In this document: positions 53,342 to 62,028 of the stretch, one piece after another
How the letters are laid out: every line of letters begins with the position of its first letter
How positions within the stretch are numbered: position 1 is the first letter of the stretch
From: Solirhodobacter olei
GTDB taxonomy: Bacteria > Pseudomonadota > Alphaproteobacteria > Rhodobacterales > Rhodobacteraceae
Assembly: GCF_004010155.1 (NCBI RefSeq)
Contig: NZ_RRYH01000012.1
Location: 62,001-126,000 of the forward strand
Direction of reading: 5' to 3'
Length of the DNA stretch: 64,000 nucleotides
Program-made: the position numbers and the translations under genes
The notes under the pieces: generated by a model
Database searches by the model: none
What the model saw: the letters and a program-made list of their open reading frames with translations, nothing else
What the model was told of the DNA's origin: nothing

Positions 53342-53396
53342 GGACGGCGCTCTACGGTGCGAAAGCGGTGCGAATACGGTGCGAAAGCGGTATGGC
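53342..53396 (+). repeat. 11-bp phased direct-repeat element, copy 4
   Basis: Five 11-mers: GGACGGCGCTC, TACGGTGCGAA, AGCGGTGCGAA, TACGGTGCGAA, AGCGGTATGGC. The second to fourth are the cleanest copies in the window and alternate TA/AG at their first two bases, so a 22-bp higher unit is possible. The left flank shared by the other three copies is not recognisable here. It lies between the transglycosylase and the proton ATPase genes, both on the minus strand. Confidence 0.75.
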
Positions 53397-53504
53397 GTTT
53401 TCGCAGCCGAACCAAGGGCTTGGGTCCGGTCCGGCCGGAATGCGCCGGGCCTCGCCGCGCTCCCGGGTAAGGTCTCGGTAAGCTCTGGGGGAAAGCGGGC
53501 GGGC

Positions 53505-55955
53505 TCAGCCCGCCGCGCTCTTGGCTGCGCCCTTGGCCGGGCTCCTGGCGGCGGGGGCGAGCCGGCGGGCGTAGAGGCGGCGGATACCCATCGCGATCGC
53601 GCCCTCGATCGGCAGCACCACCAGGCAATAGGCCCAGACGATCAGCGCCAGCCGCCAGCCGATCGGCGTGACAAGCCCGCCATAGACCGCGATCAGCGTT
53701 CCGATCAGCTGCGTCGCCTCGGTGGTCAGGAACAGCCGCAAGGCCGGCAGCGGGCGGCGCCAGAACCAGCTCTGGTTGCGGGTGACGTAAAGCGTCATAT
53801 GTCCGGAAACCAGCAATTTCAGGAAGATAAGCGTCTGGATCACGTCGCGGGGCAGATGCGCGACGGTGTCGGCATACCAGAACAGCAGGAAAGTCTCCGC
53901 CACCCCCATGACGCCCAGCGTGGTTGCGATGGTGATCACCCGCCGCATGTCCCAGCGCACCGGCTTTTCGGCCACGGCGACATTGTCATAGGCGATCATC
54001 ATGATCGGGAAATCGTTCAGCACGGCCAGAAGGACGATCATGATCGCGGTGACCGGGTAAAAATTGTAGACGAGGATCGAGGCGGTCATGAACAGCAGCA
54101 CCCGGATCGTCTCTGCGATGCGGAAGGTGGCGTAGCTCGTCATCCGCTCGAAGATCCGCCGCGCCTCCGCAATCGCCTCGGTGATGATCGACAGCCCCTG
54201 ATCCGTCAGCACCAGATCCGCCGCCGCCCGCGCCGCATCCGTGGCCCCCGAGACGGCGATCCCGGCATCCGCCTGCTTCAGCGCCGGGGCGTCGTTCACG
54301 CCGTCGCCCGTCATCGCGACGATACTGCCACTGTCTTGTAAAACCTGCACAATCTTGAACTTATGCTCGGGCAGGACGCGGGCGAAGCCATCCGCTGCCC
54401 GCACCCGCTGAGAGACCTCGGCGGAGGGCCCGTCAAGGAGCTGCCCAGCCGGGCTGATGTTCTGGCCAAGGCCGAGCTGCCCCGCGATCTGGCGGGCGAT
54501 GGCCTCGTGATCGCCGGTGATCATCTTGACCGTCAGCCCCATCGCCTTGGCGCGGGCGATGGTGCCGGCCGCATCCGGCCGGGGCGGGTCGAAGATCGGA
54601 ATCAGGCCGAGGAACTGCCAGCTTTCGCCGCGCGCCTGCGCCACGCCGAGGGCGCGGAACCCCTCGCCCGCCAGCGCGTCCACCTGCGCCTCCACCGCCT
54701 TGCGCGCGGCGCCGTCGAGCCCGGCGAGATCGAGGATCACCTGCGGCGCGCCCTTGGAAAACCGCCAGTCTTCCCCGTCCTTCGTGGCCGCGGTTTCGGT
54801 CCGCTTGGAGATCGGGTCGAAGGGCGTGAACCGGCCCCGGGCGAAGGCCTTCACCCCGTCCAGATCCGCCGCCGCGCGCAGCACCGCCTGGTCGATCGCA
54901 TCGGGCCCAGAGAGGTTGCAGGCGATGGCCGCCGCCGTCAGCAGCGTCTCTTTCTCCACCCCCTCCTCCGGTCGCGGCGCCTCCACCGTCAGCTGGTTGA
55001 GGGTCAGCGTTCCGGTCTTGTCCGAGCAAAGGACGTCGACGCCCGCCATCTCCTCGATCGAGACGAGGCGCGAGACGATCGCCTTCATCCGCGCCAGCCG
55101 CTCTGCCCCGACCGCCATGGTGACGGAAAGCACCGTCGGCAGCGCCACCGGGATCGCGGCGACGGTCAGGATCAGCGCGAACTGCACCGCCTCCCAGAAC
55201 GGATTCTGCCGCAGAACGGAAACCACGAGGATGAGCGCCACCAGCGCCAGCGCGGTGATGATCAGGAAGTTCCCGATCCGCATCACCGCCTGCTGGAAGT
55301 GCGACCGGTGCTGGGCCGATTGCACAAGCGCCGCGGTGCGGCCGAAATAGGTGGTCATGCCGGTGGCGCTGACCTCGCCTACCATCTCGCCCAGTTTGAC
55401 GACCGAACCGGAATAGGCGGTATCGCCCGGTTTCTTGTCGACCGGCAGGGATTCGCCCGTCAGGGCCGCCTCGTCGGTGGACAGGTAGTCGCCCGCGCGC
55501 AGGGTGAGGTCGGCGGGAACGATGTTGCCGATCTCCAGCCGGACGATGTCGCCGGGCACGAGGTCGCGGGCCGCGATTTCCTGCCAGCGCTTGTCGCGCA
55601 GGACGCGGGCGGAGGGGGCGAGCTTCTGCTTCAGCAGCGCGATGGCGTTATCGGCCTTGTTCTCCTCGAAGAAACCGACGCCCGCGTTGACCAGAAGCAT
55701 GGCCGCGATCACCGCGAAATCGGCCCAGTCGGCGAGCATCAGCGACAGGATCGCCGCCGCCTCGATCAGCCAGGGGATCGGGCCCCAGAAGTAGCCGGAG
55801 ATGCGCGACAGCAGGCTCTGGTGTTTCTCCTGAAGCGCGTTGGGGCCGAAGCGGGACAGGCGCGCGGCGGCCTCGGCGCCGGTCAGGCCGGTCTCGATGT
55901 CGGTCGCGGGGGCTGCCGGCGTCTCTGCAACGGCCTCGTTTTCAACCACAGCCAT
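53505..55955 (-). CDS. P-type plasma-membrane proton ATPase (P3A)
   Basis: An 816-aa ATP-driven proton exporter related to fungal, plant and some archaeal/bacterial H+-ATPases. Phosphorylation Asp312 is in CSDKTGTLTLNQ. The actuator motif TGES is at residues 166-169; the M4 motif is VAAIPVALPTVLSVTMAVGA, characteristic of P3A pumps. The hinge motif is MTGDGVNDAPALKQADAG. About ten TM segments are visible. The C-terminus ends in a short Lys/Ala tail. The acyltransferase gene lies 11 bases upstream on the same strand. Confidence 0.94.
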   Translation of the reverse strand: MAVVENEAVAETPAAPATDIETGLTGAEAAARLSRFGPNALQEKHQSLLSRISGYFWGPIPWLIEAAAILSLMLADWADFAVIAAMLLVNAGVGFFEENKADNAIALLKQKLAPSARVLRDKRWQEIAARDLVPGDIVRLEIGNIVPADLTLRAGDYLSTDEAALTGESLPVDKKPGDTAYSGSVVKLGEMVGEVSATGMTTYFGRTAALVQSAQHRSHFQQAVMRIGNFLIITALALVALILVVSVLRQNPFWEAVQFALILTVAAIPVALPTVLSVTMAVGAERLARMKAIVSRLVSIEEMAGVDVLCSDKTGTLTLNQLTVEAPRPEEGVEKETLLTAAAIACNLSGPDAIDQAVLRAAADLDGVKAFARGRFTPFDPISKRTETAATKDGEDWRFSKGAPQVILDLAGLDGAARKAVEAQVDALAGEGFRALGVAQARGESWQFLGLIPIFDPPRPDAAGTIARAKAMGLTVKMITGDHEAIARQIAGQLGLGQNISPAGQLLDGPSAEVSQRVRAADGFARVLPEHKFKIVQVLQDSGSIVAMTGDGVNDAPALKQADAGIAVSGATDAARAAADLVLTDQGLSIITEAIAEARRIFERMTSYATFRIAETIRVLLFMTASILVYNFYPVTAIMIVLLAVLNDFPIMMIAYDNVAVAEKPVRWDMRRVITIATTLGVMGVAETFLLFWYADTVAHLPRDVIQTLIFLKLLVSGHMTLYVTRNQSWFWRRPLPALRLFLTTEATQLIGTLIAVYGGLVTPIGWRLALIVWAYCLVVLPIEGAIAMGIRRLYARRLAPAARSPAKGAAKSAAG

Positions 55956-55966
55956 CGCACTTACCC

Positions 55967-56914
55967 CTACGCGCCCGTTTCCACCCCGATCGCCGTCGGC
56001 GCGCGCGCCTCCGCCAGCATCGCTGCCACCGCCGCCGAGGCGAGCCGCGCCTTCGGTCCGTCCGACCGGCTGGTCAGCACGATCGGCACCCGGGCGCCGA
56101 CGACGATCCCGGCCGCCTCGGCCCCGGCGAGATATTCCAGCTGCTTGGCCAGCATATTGCCCGATTCGAGATCGGGCACGACTAGGATATCCGCCTGCCC
56201 CGCGACCGGCGAGGTCAGGTGCTTGATCTGCGCCGCCCGTAGGTTCACCGCATTGTCGAAGGCTAGCGGCCCGTCGAGCAGCCCGCCGGTGATCTGGCCG
56301 CGCTCCGCCATCTTGCAGAGCGCCGCCGCCTCGATGGTGGAGCGGATCTTCGGATCCACCGTCTCCACCGCCGAGAGGATCGCCACGCGGGGCTGGGCGA
56401 TGCCCAGCACATGGGCGAGGTCGATGGCGTTTCGCACGATATCGGCCTTGTCGGAAAGCGTCGGCGCGATGTTGACTGCGGCATCGGTGATCATCAGCAC
56501 ATGCGGATAGCGCGGCACGTCGAAGATGAAGACATGGCTGATCCGGCGGGTGCCGCGCAGGCCGATATCGTCGGCCATGACGGCGTGCATGAAGGTGCTG
56601 GTGTGAAGGCTGCCCTTCATCAGGACGTGGGTCTTGTTCTTGCGGCAGAGCTCCACGCCCTTGGCGGCGGCGGCCTCCTCCGTCGGCATGTCGACGAGGA
56701 CATGGGCCGAGAGGTCGAGCCCGAGGCCGGCGGCCAGCGTCTCGATCTCACGCACGGGGCCGATGAGGATCGGCTTGATCACCCCGGCCGAGGCCGCCTC
56801 GCAGGCGCCCTGCAGCGCGACCTCACTCAGCGGATAGACGACGGCGGTATCGATCGGCGGCGTGGCCTGGGCCCGCGCCAGAAGGGCGGAGAAGACGTGA
56901 TGGCCTTCGGACAT
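55967..56914 (-). CDS. Phosphate acetyl-/butyryltransferase family protein
   Basis: Exchanges CoA for phosphate on a short-chain acyl group. It is 315 aa with the PTA/PTB domain only: LIGPVREIETLAAGLGLDLS, NKTHVLMKGSLHTSTFMHA, ITGGLLDGPLAFDNA and ILVVPDLESGNMLAKQL. Many relatives are fused to an N-terminal MaoC hydratase domain; none is seen here. No acetate or butyrate kinase gene is adjacent. ATG 56914 is the first conserved start; the frame stays open to 57355 as GC shadow. Just upstream of the proton ATPase gene. Confidence 0.9.
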   Translation of the reverse strand: MSEGHHVFSALLARAQATPPIDTAVVYPLSEVALQGACEAASAGVIKPILIGPVREIETLAAGLGLDLSAHVLVDMPTEEAAAAKGVELCRKNKTHVLMKGSLHTSTFMHAVMADDIGLRGTRRISHVFIFDVPRYPHVLMITDAAVNIAPTLSDKADIVRNAIDLAHVLGIAQPRVAILSAVETVDPKIRSTIEAAALCKMAERGQITGGLLDGPLAFDNAVNLRAAQIKHLTSPVAGQADILVVPDLESGNMLAKQLEYLAGAEAAGIVVGARVPIVLTSRSDGPKARLASAAVAAMLAEARAPTAIGVETGA

Positions 56915-57143
56915 GGCGCGGTCTCCGCCAGCAACGGGCGCGGGAAACGGCGTTTTCGCGCCCCCCGCGCCGAGAACTTTCTGCGGCGCGGCATCGGCTG
57001 TCAAGCCGGCCTTGCGGGTACCGCCCTGTTCACGGCGGGAGCGATCGGTCGGGCCCGGCATGGGCGTCCTTCCGTCTGCGGTTGAGTCATGGATATCTCT
57101 AGACCCGCGGAGCGCCCGCAGGCAATCCCGACCGGGCCGCGAC
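56915..57143. other. Gap between rfbA and the acyltransferase gene
   Basis: A 229-base spacer with no supported gene. It must hold the rfbA 3' end and the promoter of the acyltransferase/proton ATPase pair. No clear hairpin with T run or consensus promoter is visible. Confidence 0.5.
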
Positions 57144-58016
57144 CTATTCGCGCGCCAGCCGTTCCAGGTACCGCCCGTACTCGGTCTTGGCGAAGAGTTT
57201 GGCGCGGTCGCGCAGGCCCGCGCGGTCGATCCAGCCGGCGGTATAGGCGATCTCGTCGGGCGAGCCGACCTGCAGGCCCTGCCGCTGTTCCAGCGTGCGC
57301 ACGAAGTTCCCGGCGTCGAGCAGGCTCGCGTGGGTGCCGGTGTCGAGCCAGGCATAGCCGCGGCCCATCTTCTCCACCCGCAGGGCGCCCTCGGCGAGGT
57401 ACATCTCCAGCAGCGTCACGATCTCCAGCTCGCCGCGGGCCGAGGGTTTGACGGCGCGCGCCCGCTCTGGGGCGGTGCCGTCGAGGAAGTAGAGGCCGGT
57501 GACGGCATAGTCCGAGGGCGGCACCTCCGGCTTCTCGAGGATGGCGCGGGCGCGGCCTTCGGCGTCAAACTCGACCACGCCGTAGCGTTCGGGATCGGAG
57601 ACGCGGTAGCCGAAGACGGTGCCGCCGGTCTCGCGCGCATCGGCGGCGGCGAGAACCTCCGGCAGGCCATGGCCGAAGAAGATGTTGTCGCCCAGGACCA
57701 TGGCGGAGGGGGCGCCGGCGAGGAAGTCCTCGCCCAGGATATAGGCCTGCGCCAGCCCGTCGGGCGAGGGCTGGACGATGTAGGAAAGATCCATGCCCCA
57801 CTGGCTGCCGTCGCCGAGGAGCCGCCTGAACTGCGGCTGGTCGTCGGGCGTGGTGATGATCAGGACTTCGCGGATCCCCGCCAGCATCAGCACCGAGAGC
57901 GGGTAATAGACCATGGGCTTGTCATAAAGCGGCAGAAGCTGCTTCGAGACGCCCATGGTGATCGGGTAAAGCCGCGTGCCGGAGCCGCCGGCGAGGATGA
58001 TGCCCTTGCGTTTCAA
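57144..58016 (-). CDS. rfbA: Glucose-1-phosphate thymidylyltransferase
   Basis: First step of dTDP-L-rhamnose synthesis. The nucleotide-binding signature [20 protein letters not shown] is at the N-terminus; [30 protein letters not shown] and [16 protein letters not shown] are diagnostic. It is 290 aa. It is the last gene of rfbC-rfbB-rfbD-rfbA; its ATG overlaps the rfbD stop by 4 bases. Confidence 0.97.
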   Translation of the reverse strand: MKRKGIILAGGSGTRLYPITMGVSKQLLPLYDKPMVYYPLSVLMLAGIREVLIITTPDDQPQFRRLLGDGSQWGMDLSYIVQPSPDGLAQAYILGEDFLAGAPSAMVLGDNIFFGHGLPEVLAAADARETGGTVFGYRVSDPERYGVVEFDAEGRARAILEKPEVPPSDYAVTGLYFLDGTAPERARAVKPSARGELEIVTLLEMYLAEGALRVEKMGRGYAWLDTGTHASLLDAGNFVRTLEQRQGLQVGSPDEIAYTAGWIDRAGLRDRAKLFAKTEYGRYLERLARE

Positions 58017-58867
58017 CTTGTTACTCCAAGGTCGGCCAGAACCTCGGCCAGGCCCGCGCGCCAGTCGGGGCGGGGGAGGCCGAAGGTGGTGGCAAGCGTG
58101 GTGCAGTCCAGCCGGGAATTGGCCGGGCGTTTGGCCGGGGTCGGATAGGCCGCGGTCGGGATGTCGGTGACGGCGACGGGGCGGTGGGCCTGCGCGAAGA
58201 TCTCGCGCGCGAAATCGGCCCAGCTGACGTCCGGGGCCCCCGCGAAATGGTAGGTGCCGGACTTGCCCGGATCGGCGGCGAGCTGCGCGGCCATGGCCAG
58301 CAGCGCCGCCGCGATGTCCCCGGCCGGGGTCGGCCCGCCGACCTGGTCGCCGACCACGTTCAGCGCCTCGCGGGTCTCCGCCAGCCGCAGCATGGTCTTC
58401 ACGAAGTTCGCGCCATGGGCCGAGAAGACCCAGGAGGTGCGCAGGATCGCATGGGGACCACTGGCCGCGCGCACCGCATCCTCTCCCGCGAGCTTGGTGC
58501 GGCCATAGGCGCCCAGCGGGCCGGTCGGATCGTCGGGCTGCCAGGGCCGGTCACCCGAGCCGTCGAAGACGTAATCGGTCGAGACATGCAGGAAGGGGAT
58601 GCCGAGGCCGGCGCAGGCGCGCGCCATCGCGCCCGGGGCCTCGCCATTGACGACCTGCGCCGCGGCGTCCTCGGCTTCCGCCTTGTCGACCGCGGTCCAG
58701 GCGGCGGCGTTGATCACGGCCTCCGGCGCGGCCTTGGCGATCGCGGCGGCACAGGCGGCGGGATCGGCGAGATCGGCAGCCTCGCGGCCAAGGAACCTTG
58801 CCGCCGGCGCCCGGCGTGCGAGCTCGCGCGCGACCTGCCCTGTTCGGCCGAAGACCAGGAGCCTCAT
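58013..58867 (-). CDS. rfbD: dTDP-4-dehydrorhamnose reductase
   Basis: Last step of dTDP-L-rhamnose synthesis, NADPH-dependent. It has [44 protein letters not shown] and the [10 protein letters not shown] catalytic pair. Length is 284 aa from ATG 58867, which gives the conserved N-terminus; an earlier in-frame start lies inside rfbB. Overlaps rfbB and rfbA by 4 bases each. Confidence 0.96.
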   Translation of the reverse strand: MRLLVFGRTGQVARELARRAPAARFLGREAADLADPAACAAAIAKAAPEAVINAAAWTAVDKAEAEDAAAQVVNGEAPGAMARACAGLGIPFLHVSTDYVFDGSGDRPWQPDDPTGPLGAYGRTKLAGEDAVRAASGPHAILRTSWVFSAHGANFVKTMLRLAETREALNVVGDQVGGPTPAGDIAAALLAMAAQLAADPGKSGTYHFAGAPDVSWADFAREIFAQAHRPVAVTDIPTAAYPTPAKRPANSRLDCTTLATTFGLPRPDWRAGLAEVLADLGVTS

Positions 58868-59901
58868 GCGGTTCCGAGCCTCTTGCCGACGCCCTCGCGG
58901 CTTTGCAGCGCGCGCCACCAGGCCTCGTTGTCCAGATACCAGCGCACCGTGCGCTCCAGCCCTTCCTCCAGCGTCACCGAGGGCCGCCAGCCCAGCTCCG
59001 TCCGGATGCGGGTCGGGTCGATCGCGTAGCGCGCGTCATGGCCGGGGCGGTCGGTGACGAAGCTGATCAGCCGGTCGTGCGGCGCGCCCTCCGGCCGGAG
59101 CCGGTCGAGGATGGCGCAGATCATGTGGACGAGGTCGATGTTGCGGGCCTCGTTCTCGCCGCCGATGTTGTAGCTGCGGCCCACCGCGCCCTCGGTCAGC
59201 ACCTTCAGCAGCGCGTCGGCGTGGTCCTCGACATAAAGCCAGTCGCGCACGTTGGTGCCCTGCCCGTAGACCGGGATCGGTTTGCCCGCGAGCGCGTTCA
59301 GGATCACCACGGGGATCAGCTTCTCGGGGAAGTGATAGGGCCCGTAGTTGTTCGAGCAGTTCGTCATGACCACCGGCAGGCCATAGGTCTCGTGCCAGGC
59401 GCGGACGAGGTGGTCGGAGGCGGCCTTCGACGCCGAATAGGGCGAGTTCGGCGCGTAGGGCGTGTCTTCGGTGAATTGCCCGGTCTCGCCCAGCGTGCCG
59501 AAGACCTCGTCGGTGGAGATGTGGTGGAAGCGGAAGCCTTCGGGCTTGCCCTCGGCCGTCCAGTACGCCCGCGCAGCCTCCAGCATGTTGTAGGTGCCGG
59601 TGACGTTGGTCTCGATGAAGGCGCCGGGCCCGTCGATGGAGCGGTCGACGTGGCTCTCGGCGGCAAGATGCATCACCGCGTCGGGCCTGTGGGTGGCGAA
59701 GACCCGGTCGAGCGCGGCGCGGTCGCGGATATCGGCCTCTTCGAAGGCATAGAGCGGGCTCGTGGCGACCGAGGCGACGTTCTCGAGGCAGGCGGCATAA
59801 GTGAGTGCGTCGAGGTTCACCACGGCATGGCCGCGCGCCACGGCGAGGCGCACCACCGCCGAGCCGATGAAGCCCGCGCCGCCGGTCACGAGGATCTTCA
59901 T
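58864..59901 (-). CDS. rfbB: dTDP-glucose 4,6-dehydratase
   Basis: Second step of the pathway. An extended SDR with [52 protein letters not shown] and the catalytic [12 protein letters not shown]. It is 345 aa. Cotranscribed and overlapping with rfbC (upstream) and rfbD (downstream) by 4 bases each. Confidence 0.97.
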   Translation of the reverse strand: MKILVTGGAGFIGSAVVRLAVARGHAVVNLDALTYAACLENVASVATSPLYAFEEADIRDRAALDRVFATHRPDAVMHLAAESHVDRSIDGPGAFIETNVTGTYNMLEAARAYWTAEGKPEGFRFHHISTDEVFGTLGETGQFTEDTPYAPNSPYSASKAASDHLVRAWHETYGLPVVMTNCSNNYGPYHFPEKLIPVVILNALAGKPIPVYGQGTNVRDWLYVEDHADALLKVLTEGAVGRSYNIGGENEARNIDLVHMICAILDRLRPEGAPHDRLISFVTDRPGHDARYAIDPTRIRTELGWRPSVTLEEGLERTVRWYLDNEAWWRALQSREGVGKRLGTA

Positions 59902-60461
59902 TCTTCGCCCTCCCAGCGGAAGGGAGAGGCGAAATCGGCGAAGGCCTGGGCCTTGGCGTCCTTCTCCGACAGGATCGGCGGGCCGTCCCAGCCCCAGTCG
60001 ACGCCGGCGCTGTCCCAGCGCACGCCGCCGTCACAGTCGGGCGCGTAGTAATCGGTGCATTTGTAGACGATCTCGGTGTCGTCCTCGAGCGTGACGAAGC
60101 CATGCAGGAACCCCGCCGGGATCCAGAGCTGGCGGCCGTTCTCGAAGCTCAGCTCCTCGGCGACCCATTGGCCATAGGTGGGCGAACCCACGCGCGCATC
60201 GACGGCGACGTCGCGCAGCCGCCCCCGGCCGCAGCGGATGAGCTTGCCCTGCGCATGCGGCGGCGACTGGAAATGCAGGCCGCGGACTGTGCCGGCAGAG
60301 GCCGAGAACGAATGGTTGTCCTGCACGAACTCCGGCAGACGCACCCCAGCGCCTTCCAGCGTCCGGCGGTTCCAGGTCTCCGCGAAAAAGCCGCGGGAGT
60401 CGCCATGGCGGCGCGGCGTGAGGAGGAGAAGGCCGGGAAGAGAGGTCGGAGAAATCTGCAT
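59898..60461 (-). CDS. rfbC: dTDP-4-dehydrorhamnose 3,5-epimerase
   Basis: A cupin-fold epimerase of the third step. It has the [20 protein letters not shown] region with catalytic His, VVAVDARV-type strand seen as [18 protein letters not shown], and [20 protein letters not shown]. It is 187 aa and the first gene of the rfbCBDA operon, divergent from the sugar transferase gene. The order C-B-D-A and overlaps support one transcript. Confidence 0.96.
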   Translation of the reverse strand: MQISPTSLPGLLLLTPRRHGDSRGFFAETWNRRTLEGAGVRLPEFVQDNHSFSASAGTVRGLHFQSPPHAQGKLIRCGRGRLRDVAVDARVGSPTYGQWVAEELSFENGRQLWIPAGFLHGFVTLEDDTEIVYKCTDYYAPDCDGGVRWDSAGVDWGWDGPPILSEKDAKAQAFADFASPFRWEGEE

Positions 60462-60590
60462 CGGGGCTGTGCGCTCACATTCACCATCTAATCGAGGCCG
60501 CTGCTAGCATGACAAGGCGAGGCTGTCACCCGAGCATGGCGCGCGGGGAGTTTTCCCCCGCAATCGGCCGCTCGGGAGCCTCCCACGCAA

Positions 60591-60605
60591 TTAACCGAAC
60601 TTTAA
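60591..60605. promoter_or_regulatory. CtrA-type binding site in the polysaccharide promoter region
   Basis: TTAA-CCGAACT-TTAA is an exact match to the alphaproteobacterial CtrA consensus TTAA-N7-TTAA. It is 57 bases before the sugar transferase ATG and 130 from the rfbC start, in the divergent gap. In such GC-rich DNA this pattern should be rare. Binding is inferred from the consensus. Confidence 0.55.
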
Positions 60606-60662
60606 GCCTAATAGCGTGTTGATGACCCCACCGGAGGACCCGGGAGAACCGACGGGGGGACC

Positions 60663-61346
60663 ATGACCCGCAGCTTCGCATCCGACAGTTTCGACACCAC
60701 GCGGCCCGCGAGGGCCGTGGCGCGGCAGGCCCGCGCCGGCGGGCTCTATGACCACGGAATCAAGCGGGCGCTGGACATCCTGCTGGTGCTCGCCTCGGCC
60801 CCGTTCAGCCTGCCGCTGATCCTTCTGGTGGCCGCCCTCGCGGCGCTCGACGGGCACAACCCGTTCTTCCTGCAGATCCGCCTTGGCCGCGGCGGCACCC
60901 GCTTCCGGATGATCAAGATCCGCACCATGGTGCCGGATGCGGAAGCGCGGCTGCAGGCGCTGCTGGCCGCTGACCCGGGCGCGGCGCGCGAATGGGCGGC
61001 GTACCAAAAGCTGCGCCGCGATCCCCGGATCGCCCCGCTTGGCCGGGTCCTGCGCGCCGCCTCGCTCGACGAGCTGCCGCAGCTGCTGAACGTGCTCGCC
61101 GGCCATATGTCGCTCGTCGGGCCGCGGCCGATGCTGCCGGAGCAGCGCGCGCTTTACCCCGGCACGGCCTACGAGGGGCTGCGCCCCGGCCTCACCGGCC
61201 TCTGGCAGACAGAGGCACGAAACCACGCCACCTTCGCCGAGCGGGCCCTGTTCGACAGCTGCTATGCCGCCTCGCTCTCGCTCGCCACCGACATGCGGAT
61301 CCTCGCGCGCACGGTGCGGGCGGTGGTCCAGCTGCCTGGCGAATAG
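60663..61346 (+). CDS. Polysaccharide initiating sugar transferase
   Basis: A 227-aa polyprenyl-phosphate sugar-1-phosphate transferase of the short ExoY/PssY type. One N-terminal TM (LDILLVLASAPFSLPLILLV), then the conserved catalytic domain: NPFFLQIRLGRGGTRFRMIK, IRTMVPDAEA, RAASLDELPQLLNVLAGHMS and LVGPRPMLPEQ, ending with GLTGLWQTEARN. It starts repeat-unit synthesis on undecaprenyl phosphate. It heads a three-gene operon divergent from rfbCBDA, which would supply rhamnose. Confidence 0.95.
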   Translation: MTRSFASDSFDTTRPARAVARQARAGGLYDHGIKRALDILLVLASAPFSLPLILLVAALAALDGHNPFFLQIRLGRGGTRFRMIKIRTMVPDAEARLQALLAADPGAAREWAAYQKLRRDPRIAPLGRVLRAASLDELPQLLNVLAGHMSLVGPRPMLPEQRALYPGTAYEGLRPGLTGLWQTEARNHATFAERALFDSCYAASLSLATDMRILARTVRAVVQLPGE

Positions 61347-61367
61347 ACCCGGAAGAGGGACGATCCG

Positions 61368-62021
61368 ATGGCCCGATACCTCTGCCCGTTCAGCCCCGGC
61401 CACAGACGCGCCGTACTCGCGGTCGCGGGGCTCCTCTTCTGGCTTGCCTGCACCGCGCAGGCGCTGGGCCAGATGCGATACACCGTCCAAGCGGGAGACC
61501 GGCTGCGAATCGAGGTGCTGGAGGACGAGAGCCTCAACCGGGAGCTTCTGGTTCTGCCGGACGGCACGATCTCTTTTCCCTATCTGGGCGCCCTCGGCGT
61601 CGCGGGGCAGACAACCGACGCCATCGCCAAGGCGATCACCCGGGGCATCGCGCCGCAATTCGCGATCCGGCCGACGGTCAACGTCTCGGTCCGCGGGCTG
61701 GGGCGGCGGGCCCCGGCGCAACCGGCCGCAGGGCACCGGATCGACGTGTTTCTGACCGGCGAGATCGCCAAGGCCGGCAAGGTCGAGGTCGCCCCCGGCA
61801 CCACCCTTCTGCAGGTGCTGGCGCAGGCGGGGGGCGTGACCGGCTTCGCCGCCCGCCGGCGGATCGAGCTGCACCGCCACGATCCCCGCACCGGCACCGA
61901 CCGGATCTACGTCTTCTCGCTGACGGGCCGGCCCGCCCGAGGCAGGGGGGCCGTAGCACTCGGCACGGAAGTGCAGGCCGGCGACGTAATCCTGGTGCCG
62001 ACGCGGCGGCTTTTCGAATAG
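61368..62021 (+). CDS. Polysaccharide export protein (Wza/KpsD-like)
   Basis: A 217-aa periplasmic/outer-membrane export component. A hydrophobic signal (VLAVAGLLFWLACTAQALGQ) is followed by the Poly_export domain (YTVQAGDRLRIEVLEDESLN) and an SLBB domain (VFLTGEIAKAGKVEVAPGTT). It lacks a clear lipobox at the usual place. It is 21 bases after the sugar transferase and 7 before the barrel gene, so all three are one unit. No Wzc-type kinase is in the window. Confidence 0.92.
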   Translation: MARYLCPFSPGHRRAVLAVAGLLFWLACTAQALGQMRYTVQAGDRLRIEVLEDESLNRELLVLPDGTISFPYLGALGVAGQTTDAIAKAITRGIAPQFAIRPTVNVSVRGLGRRAPAQPAAGHRIDVFLTGEIAKAGKVEVAPGTTLLQVLAQAGGVTGFAARRRIELHRHDPRTGTDRIYVFSLTGRPARGRGAVALGTEVQAGDVILVPTRRLFE

Positions 62022-62028
62022 GCCCGGG

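Noticed and set aside
53342-53396. Phased 11-bp repeats as a small CRISPR array
   Set aside because: Units are contiguous without spacers, far shorter than CRISPR repeats, and no cas gene is near.
54363-56510. Plus-strand frame of 715 codons opposite the proton ATPase and acyltransferase genes
   Set aside because: It spans two well-supported minus-strand genes and their junction and has no recognisable domain.
56915-57355. N-terminal extension of the acyltransferase frame, possibly a lost MaoC domain
   Set aside because: The extension overlaps rfbA and its translation shows no hydratase motif.
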